A DNA stretch of 11,053 nt from Candidatus Nitrosopumilus sp. (GTDB lineage Archaea > Thermoproteota > Nitrososphaeria > Nitrososphaerales > Nitrosopumilaceae), in assembly GCA_029861085.1 (NCBI GenBank), contig JAOUAE010000037.1:1-11053 (forward strand), in the 5' to 3' direction. The notes below the pieces were generated by a model that searched no databases, had not been told where the DNA came from, and worked only from the letters and a program-made list of their open reading frames with translations. Every line of letters begins with the position of its first letter. Position 1 is the stretch's first letter. The position numbers and the translations under genes are program-made. Below are positions 6,099 to 11,053 of the stretch, one piece after another.

Positions 6099-7201
6099 TT
6101 CTTTACTCCCATTACAGCAGCATTGATTGCCTCCTCGATTGAACTAAACATGTTGGTTTTAGATCCTTGAAGCATTTCTGTCGCTTTTTCTGACTCTGTT
6201 CCTTTCAGTCTTGAAAATACTGGCAAGTCAATTAGATTATCTTCATACGCTTTGAGAAATGCTTCTGCAACCACTGTAGTTTTTACAATTCCTCCGTAGA
6301 GGTTTACCAGAATACCTTTCACTCTATCCATCTGACTGATCAAGGTTAATGCTTCATATACTGATTCTGTAGTTGCACCACCACCTACATCTAAAAAGCA
6401 TGCTGGCTTTCCACCGTTATCTGATAACATGTCTAGTGTGGACATTACAAGGCCTGCACCATTTCCGACAACTGCAATATCTCCATCTAGTTCTACTAAT
6501 GAGAATCCGCTTTTTTCAGCTCGTACTTCAATCTCTGATTTTTCTTGATATTTTTCTAATTCTGGATGTCTAAAATTACTATTGTCATCTGTTACAAATT
6601 TACCGTCAAGTGCCATGATTGTATCATCTTGCATGATGGCTAGTGGATTAATTTCTACAAGCTCTGCTTCTTTTTCAATTGTAAGTTTTGATAGTTTTTT
6701 CAAAGTATCTACAAATTGTTCTGCTGTGTTTCCTTCTAATCCGATCTCTTTTGCAACCTCTTTTGCAAGTTCGTCAGAAACTTCTCCTAATCCAACTTCT
6801 TTGATAATCTGATTTTTTACTGATTCAATTTCAACTCCACCTTCAGCTGATGCAATAATCGTATAGCATCTCTTTGAACGGTTCAAAAACAACGATAGAT
6901 ACAATTCTTTTTTAATATCTGCCATTTTTTCTAGCAGTATCGCCCTTGCTTTTTCACCCTTTATTGTCAAGTCCATGACTTGAGGGTATTTTAGTTCAAA
7001 TTCGTCATCATTTTGACATTTTTGAATGCCTCCTGCCTTTCCTCTGCCTCCAACTGGTACCTGGATTTTAATTACAAATGGATATCCTAATTCTTTTGCA
7101 TGTTTTCGTCCTTCCTCAATATTTGTGGATGATATGCTGTTTAGCAAATTAATTCCATATTCTCGAAATAATTCTTTAGCCTGAAATTCTAGTAATTGCA
7201 T
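6095..7201 (-). CDS. sucC: Succinate-CoA ligase, beta subunit
   Basis: This is the ATP-grasp (nucleotide-binding) subunit of succinyl-CoA synthetase, 368 aa, a little shorter than bacterial SucC (about 388). Motifs: LLEFQAKELF at the N-terminus (3-12), the nucleotide-binding loop VGGRGKAGGI (50-59), the Mg-binding EINPL (183-187), then in the flavodoxin-like C-terminal half GNGAG (246-250), LDVGGGA (270-276) and NLYGGI (300-305), which sits at the subunit contact. In thaumarchaea this enzyme would serve the TCA-type reactions around succinyl-CoA, an intermediate also of the 3-hydroxypropionate/4-hydroxybutyrate carbon-fixation cycle; the link to that cycle is established knowledge, its role here inference. 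It is the first gene of sucC-sucD-rpl40e and has a TATA-like box (7225-7233) and a perfect palindrome (7204-7219) before the start. Confidence 0.97.
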   Translation of the reverse strand: MQLLEFQAKELFREYGINLLNSISSTNIEEGRKHAKELGYPFVIKIQVPVGGRGKAGGIQKCQNDDEFELKYPQVMDLTIKGEKARAILLEKMADIKKELYLSLFLNRSKRCYTIIASAEGGVEIESVKNQIIKEVGLGEVSDELAKEVAKEIGLEGNTAEQFVDTLKKLSKLTIEKEAELVEINPLAIMQDDTIMALDGKFVTDDNSNFRHPELEKYQEKSEIEVRAEKSGFSLVELDGDIAVVGNGAGLVMSTLDMLSDNGGKPACFLDVGGGATTESVYEALTLISQMDRVKGILVNLYGGIVKTTVVAEAFLKAYEDNLIDLPVFSRLKGTESEKATEMLQGSKTNMFSSIEEAINAAVMGVKK

Positions 7202-7203
7202 GC

Positions 7204-7219
7204 AAAATTCATGAATTTT
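7204..7219. promoter_or_regulatory. Perfect 16-bp palindrome, candidate operator of sucC operon
   Basis: AAAATTCATGAATTTT is identical to its reverse complement. It lies 3 nt before the sucC start codon and 5 nt downstream of the TATA-like box, over the expected transcription start. In archaea, repressors commonly block this position. The regulator is unknown. Confidence 0.55.
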
Positions 7220-7224
7220 ATGGT

Positions 7225-7233
7225 CTTTATTAA
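7225..7233 (-). promoter_or_regulatory. TATA-like box for sucC-sucD-rpl40e
   Basis: The minus strand reads TTAATAAAG, 24-32 nt upstream of the sucC ATG. It suggests the operon has its own promoter despite the gene ending only 40 nt upstream. Confidence 0.5.
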
Positions 7234-7241
7234 CTATGATG

Positions 7242-7571
7242 TTATTTTAATTGCTCCTCTAGAAAGTCGATCATTTCTAAAAAGCGATCTTTGCTTTTTC
7301 TCAATAATTCCTGGGGATACTCTTCAATAGTAAATACAAATTGTTGATGAAAGCTTGGAACTAAAATTCCACCAGATGTAACCATTTGCTCAATCACATA
7401 TCCTTTGGTAAGTGTACATACAATTTCTTCATATGATTCTTCTTCTTCTTCTAGAGTTTGCCTGTAAAGGACAATGGGCCTGTTTGTTTTTGCAACAATC
7501 TCTGAACCTTTTTTTAACAAATCTGATAATTGTTGTATCTGCCATGTATCTAGACTAATCTGTTTTACCAT
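7242..7571 (-). CDS. Unrecognised protein (109 aa) upstream of sucC
   Basis: This soluble acidic protein has an amphipathic N-terminal helix (about 7-27, WQIQQLSDLLKKG). A beta-type middle follows, with PIVLYRQ (32-38), IVCTLTKGYVIEQMV (50-64), GGILVPSF (67-74) and QQFVFTIEEY (76-85). It closes with a long charged C-terminal helix (86-109, SKDRFLEMIDFLEEQ). An acidic run, EEEEESYEE, sits at 41-49. There is one cysteine and no membrane segment. I do not recognise the family and assign no function. The ATG at 7571 is strongly supported by the TATA box TTAAATATA at 7591-7599. It ends 40 nt before sucC on the same strand, so read-through into sucC is possible, though sucC seems to have its own promoter. 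Confidence 0.82.
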   Translation of the reverse strand: MVKQISLDTWQIQQLSDLLKKGSEIVAKTNRPIVLYRQTLEEEEESYEEIVCTLTKGYVIEQMVTSGGILVPSFHQQFVFTIEEYPQELLRKSKDRFLEMIDFLEEQLK

Positions 7572-7590
7572 GCAATTGATGTGTCATTTT

Positions 7591-7599
7591 TATATTTAA
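7591..7599 (-). promoter_or_regulatory. TATA box of the 109-aa gene
   Basis: The minus strand reads TTAAATATA, 20-28 nt before the ATG at 7571. It is the cleanest TATA match in the window and fits a leaderless mRNA. Confidence 0.65.
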
Positions 7600-7640
7600 C
7601 CCTGATAAAACAACGCATCTTCACAACTTGTCGTCAATAA

Positions 7641-7652
7641 AATTACGTAATT
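7641..7652. repeat. 12-bp palindrome AATTACGTAATT
   Basis: This perfect palindrome lies about 42 nt upstream of the 109-aa gene's TATA box and 33 nt beyond the 3' end of the ferritin-like gene. On the minus strand it is preceded by TGTAATTAC, sharing the TGTAAT half-site of the dyad at 8290-8307. It may be an upstream regulator site or chance. Confidence 0.3.
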
Positions 7653-7684
7653 ACAAATTTAAAATAAAGAAAATGATGTGGCAC

Positions 7685-8269
7685 TTATGCCATATCGAGT
7701 GCTCTAGAATGTTTTCTTGTATGTGGTCTTTCACCAGGATATTTTCGTCTCATGTGTCCTGATGGTCTTCCGTAGATTAGCTCTAGGAACCAAGACTCGT
7801 GTTCAATCTCTTCAGCAAGAATATCTTTTGCAATATCATATGTGGCGGGATCTTTGCCTAAAGTCATTTTGCAAATTTTATCCCAGTTGACAATTGCACC
7901 TTGTTCTGCTTTGAGACATTTTTCTAGAATTGCTTTGTGATCTGTTGGATTTGCTGGAAGTTGTAGAAATTCACAACCTGAAATTTTGATAAATTCGGTT
8001 GCATCATTTGGAAGAGAACCTCCTAGCTGATAGATTCTCTCAAGACATGATTCAAAGTGGCTAAGATCTTCCATTCTTGCATCTTCGATAATTCCTTTGA
8101 GTCCTTCTCCTTCCATGCCTGTACAATGTGCTCTGAGGTTGGTAAAGTAGTAGTATGCAGTAAATTCAACTGCTGCATTTTTGATTAACTCTTTTACCAA
8201 TTCATCGACATCGAGGCCATTTTGTTTTAGAATGTTAATTCCAACAACATTTGGTTTTGATTCGGACAT
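7685..8269 (-). CDS. Ferritin-like / Dps-like diiron protein
   Basis: This 194-aa protein has a four-helix ferritin-like fold with a likely diiron site. Candidate ligands, numbered from the ATG at 8269, are E35, E67/D68 with H71, E121, and E154xxH157. Such proteins oxidise and store iron or consume peroxide; among archaeal relatives the Dps-like (DPSL) group is the best match because of the segment GCEFLQLPANPTDH (98-111) followed by C118 near E121. The second helix reads MEDLSH, so the usual ExxH is D68xxH71, with E67 adjacent. The C-terminal tail (about 173-194) is rich in Arg, Lys and His, which could bind DNA as Dps tails do (inference). I prefer ATG at 8269 over an in-frame TTG at 8281, because the TATA-like box over the dyad at 8290-8307 then lies at the leaderless spacing. 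Confidence 0.87.
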   Translation of the reverse strand: MSESKPNVVGINILKQNGLDVDELVKELIKNAAVEFTAYYYFTNLRAHCTGMEGEGLKGIIEDARMEDLSHFESCLERIYQLGGSLPNDATEFIKISGCEFLQLPANPTDHKAILEKCLKAEQGAIVNWDKICKMTLGKDPATYDIAKDILAEEIEHESWFLELIYGRPSGHMRRKYPGERPHTRKHSRALDMA

Positions 8270-8289
8270 TTCTCTTTGCAATTTTTGAT

Positions 8290-8307
8290 TGTAATAAAAA
8301 TATTACA
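8290..8307 (-). promoter_or_regulatory. Promoter dyad of the ferritin-like gene
   Basis: TGTAATA and TATTACA are perfect 7-bp inverted arms around AAAA. The dyad covers the AT-rich box (minus strand TATTTTTATT, 8293-8302) 24-33 nt upstream of the ATG at 8269, so a bound protein would block TATA-binding protein. A metal- or redox-responsive repressor is a natural guess given the gene, but nothing in the window identifies it. Confidence 0.55.
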
Positions 8308-8321
8308 TTTATTATCAAAAT

Positions 8322-11053
8322 CTATTCTACCGATATTTTGATTTTTTGACCGTCAATGTCATCATCCTTGTATTCCTTGCAAGATTTTGCAAAGTTGACC
8401 TGCTTTACTCTGACTAAAAATGCCAATTCTTCAGTTCGTTCTTTTATCATTTCAAGTGACTCTTCATCTAATTCTAGAATTGACGCAACATCTAAAACAT
8501 CAGTTGGTGTATATCCTCTTTCTTTTCTAAGAGTTTGAAGCCTTCTTGCAATATCTTTTACCAATCCTTTTGCCATCATCTCTTTGTTTCTAGATGTTGA
8601 GATTAATACAGTGTATGTGTCTCTTTTTGCTGCTGCAAAGTTTTCACTTGCATCAAAATCTATTATGAAATCATCTTCATCTAATGATATTGCTTCGCCA
8701 TCGATATCAAAACTATATTTTCCATCTTTTTGCAATGATGACGTAATTTCTTCAGGGTTTGTTTCGTTAAATACTGCAACCAGTTTTCCCATGTGTTGTT
8801 TTACTTTTGGTCCTATTCTTTTTCTTTCTAATTCTATTACTGCTTTGACAGGCAATCCCAATTGTTTTAATTCTAATAATTGTTCTAGTCCTGATTCCTT
8901 TTCTGTCTCAACAATACTAAATTTTTCTACGTTTAACTGGGATTGCAATAATTCTGCTAATAATTCGAGTTTAATTTTCTGATCTTTTTTTACACAAATT
9001 TGTGCCTCATTTAGTGGCCATCTTCTCTTTAACTTTCCTTTCATTCTTGCTGCAGATGATGTAGATATGACGTCTTTCATTATGTCAAATGACTCTTCAA
9101 TTTTTTCATTGACTAGTGATTCTTGATATGAGGGCCATCTATCAAGCAGAATACTTTGTTTTTCATGAAATACAGTTTGATAAAGATACTCACTAGTAAA
9201 TGGACAAAAGGGGTGAATCAAAATATCTAATGTTTTGAGTACCTCGCTTAGTACTGCATAAATTGACAATCTTCTCTCTTTCTTTTCCTCATCCTCATCC
9301 CATAACTCTCCTCTTGTAATTGGAATGTATATTTGACTTAGATTATTTATTATGAAATCATCTATTGCCTTTGCACATTCATGGAATTTACATGCTTGAT
9401 TTTTTTCAGTCATTTTTTGAATTAATTTTTGGAGCTTTGATAAAAGCCAAATGTCTGGCGATGTTAACAAATTATTTTGCTTTGCCCATTTCACTGTGTT
9501 TGTTTGGTCAAAATTATCATATTGGCTATTTTGTTTAAAGTATAGGTGCAAATTGAACAGTGTGTTGATTACCTGATACGGTCTTGACATTAATTCGTCA
9601 GTGCTAAAGCTTAATGGTTCAATCGGACTTGCTTTCCACATGAAATAAAATCTTATCAAATCTGCTGGATATTTTTGAAGTAGTTCAGCCCCTTCCAAAA
9701 CATTTCCTTTACTTTTACTCATTTTACCTCCCTTTTCATCAAGTACATGGCCCTGAAACAAGAATGCCTTGTAAGGCGATACTGCGGAGTTGTTTAGGAT
9801 TACGTTTTCAATTAGTAATGTGTATGCCCATCCTCTAGTCTGATCAATTCCTTCAGTAAAAAATGGCGCAGGAATCTCATTGGAATATTCTTCATCTGTT
9901 AATGACGAATATGGTGCAGAGCCACTGTTGTGCCATGTATCTAGGACATATTCTTCTCTCCTTGTATTGACACTGCCACATTTTTTACATTTTATTGTAA
10001 TGTGATCAATCCATGGTCTATGTAATTCAAAATCTGGACCGTCTGGTAATTTATCTGCAGATTCAACAATCTCTTTTCTTGTAAAGAACCAATTTTTCTC
10101 CCCACAGTCTTCGCAATTCCAGACAGGTAATGGACAACCCCAAATCCTTTCTCGTGAAATACACCATGGATGTCTTTCTTTGATAATTCCAAGAAATCTA
10201 TTTTTTGGCTGTTCAAAAAAGTATTCTACGCTTTCTGCTGCATCAATTGCTTTGTTACCTAATCTATCTAATTTGTAAAACCATCCCTTTCTTGCAAGCC
10301 ATACAATTGGATGGTGTGATCTCCAGCATAGGGGATACTTGTGTTTTATTTTACCGATTTTTACTAGTGCGTTGCATTCTTTTAGATCCTCAACTATTGG
10401 TCTGTCTGCATCTCTGACAAACATGCCTTGATATTTTCCTGCCTTGTCTGTAAATTTCACTTCATCATTTATGGGGTTAAAAATTTTGACTGCACGTTTA
10501 TTTGCAATTTTGATATCTTCCTCTCCGTTTGCCGGAGATAAGTGGACTAGTCCACTTCCTGTACTTGCATCCACAAAAGATTCTGAGACTGCAACATGAT
10601 AATTGTCTAATTTGGAATATTCGTTTAACTCTGGAATTAAGCTCAGTAGTGGATGGATGTATTTTTTTCCTTCAAACTCTGAACCTTTTACCGTTTTTTC
10701 AATTTTATAATCTTCAATCTTTACTTCTATCATGAATTCCTTTAATCTTGTTTTTCCAACTATCCATGTCTCATTCTTTACTTTTACAAATGTATAATCT
10801 TCTTTAGGCTGTAATCCAACCATTGCATCTGTAACTAGCGTGAATGGCATAGTAGTCCATATTATCAAAAATACGTCTTCATCCTCTAGCTTTACTTTGT
10901 AGTATAATGATGGATCTTTGACTTCCTCATATCCCTGATTTACTTCTGCATGGCTAAGTGATGTTTGGCAACTTGGACAATATGCAATTACAGTAAAATC
11001 TTCTTCTAAAATCCCATTCTCATGTGCTTTTTTTAGCACTTGCCATTCTCTTT
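8322..11053 (-). CDS. ileS: Isoleucyl-tRNA synthetase, 5' end cut off by window edge
   Basis: This class I synthetase charges tRNA-Ile. It has 909 visible residues reading from REWQVLKKAHENG at the right edge; the frame stays open there, so the true start and the HIGH motif (about 150 residues) lie outside. In order: YCPSCQTSLSHAEV; the CP1 editing domain with WTTMPFTL and GLVHLSPANGEED; WCISRERIWGCPLPVW; a zinc site of two pairs (CEDC and CKKC); DTWHNSGSAPYSSL; GIDQTRGWAYTLL; then KMSKS (9711-9725). The anticodon-binding helical domain and an archaeal C-terminal domain (DIARRLQTLRKERG) follow. The layout is the archaeal/eukaryotic-type enzyme, not the common bacterial one. The stop at 8322 is 52 nt before the ferritin-like start; that gene has its own promoter. 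Confidence 0.96.
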   Translation of the reverse strand, partial: REWQVLKKAHENGILEEDFTVIAYCPSCQTSLSHAEVNQGYEEVKDPSLYYKVKLEDEDVFLIIWTTMPFTLVTDAMVGLQPKEDYTFVKVKNETWIVGKTRLKEFMIEVKIEDYKIEKTVKGSEFEGKKYIHPLLSLIPELNEYSKLDNYHVAVSESFVDASTGSGLVHLSPANGEEDIKIANKRAVKIFNPINDEVKFTDKAGKYQGMFVRDADRPIVEDLKECNALVKIGKIKHKYPLCWRSHHPIVWLARKGWFYKLDRLGNKAIDAAESVEYFFEQPKNRFLGIIKERHPWCISRERIWGCPLPVWNCEDCGEKNWFFTRKEIVESADKLPDGPDFELHRPWIDHITIKCKKCGSVNTRREEYVLDTWHNSGSAPYSSLTDEEYSNEIPAPFFTEGIDQTRGWAYTLLIENVILNNSAVSPYKAFLFQGHVLDEKGGKMSKSKGNVLEGAELLQKYPADLIRFYFMWKASPIEPLSFSTDELMSRPYQVINTLFNLHLYFKQNSQYDNFDQTNTVKWAKQNNLLTSPDIWLLSKLQKLIQKMTEKNQACKFHECAKAIDDFIINNLSQIYIPITRGELWDEDEEKKERRLSIYAVLSEVLKTLDILIHPFCPFTSEYLYQTVFHEKQSILLDRWPSYQESLVNEKIEESFDIMKDVISTSSAARMKGKLKRRWPLNEAQICVKKDQKIKLELLAELLQSQLNVEKFSIVETEKESGLEQLLELKQLGLPVKAVIELERKRIGPKVKQHMGKLVAVFNETNPEEITSSLQKDGKYSFDIDGEAISLDEDDFIIDFDASENFAAAKRDTYTVLISTSRNKEMMAKGLVKDIARRLQTLRKERGYTPTDVLDVASILELDEESLEMIKERTEELAFLVRVKQVNFAKSCKEYKDDDIDGQKIKISVE

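Noticed and set aside
8584..8982. 132-codon plus-strand open frame opposite ileS
   Set aside because: It is antisense to the well-defined C-terminal region of IleRS; Ser/Asn/Phe-rich shadow translation.

Overview
The window looks like chromosomal DNA from an ammonia-oxidising thaumarchaeote (Nitrososphaerota), most likely Nitrosopumilus-like. The grounds are AT-rich DNA, an archaeal-type isoleucyl-tRNA synthetase, the archaeal/eukaryotic ribosomal protein L40e, a Mut7-C ribonuclease with a zinc ribbon, several four-CBS-domain proteins, a tRNA with an apparent intron, and TATA-like boxes about 25 nt upstream of start codons, as expected for leaderless archaeal mRNAs. This placement is an inference from gene content; no search was run.

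Region 1 (1-1079) is the least familiar part. It holds the 5' portion of an unrecognised gene that runs off the left edge on the minus strand, a gene-poor 320-nt stretch with two small dyads, and a possible 75-aa ORF with a non-ATG start. Region 2 (1080-3828) holds three separate quadruple-CBS-domain proteins: A (+), B (-) and C (+). A and B converge; B and C diverge from a shared 132-nt promoter region. Region 3 (3829-4979) holds a large nested inverted repeat, a Mut7-C/zinc-ribbon nuclease (+), a tRNA-Val(CAC) (-) with about 20 extra nt that look like a non-canonical intron, and an 82-aa unknown protein (+). Region 4 (4982-7571, minus) is a metabolic operon, sucC-sucD-rpl40e, preceded by a 109-aa unknown gene. 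sucC and sucD overlap by ATGA; L40e follows 31 nt after sucD and has a strong Shine-Dalgarno site. Region 5 (7685-11053, minus) holds a ferritin/Dps-like protein with its own palindromic promoter, and the C-terminal 909 residues of IleRS, whose gene runs off the right edge.

Central functions are translation (IleRS, tRNA-Val, L40e), the succinyl-CoA/succinate step of carbon metabolism, iron or oxidant handling, and probable adenine-nucleotide sensing by the CBS proteins. The most useful leads are regulatory: a perfect 16-bp palindrome between the sucC TATA box and its start codon, an 18-bp dyad over the ferritin-like gene's TATA box, and a 54-nt nested palindrome upstream of the Mut7-C gene. 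I saw no mobile element, CRISPR array or defence system, and nothing I can defend as an entirely new system.
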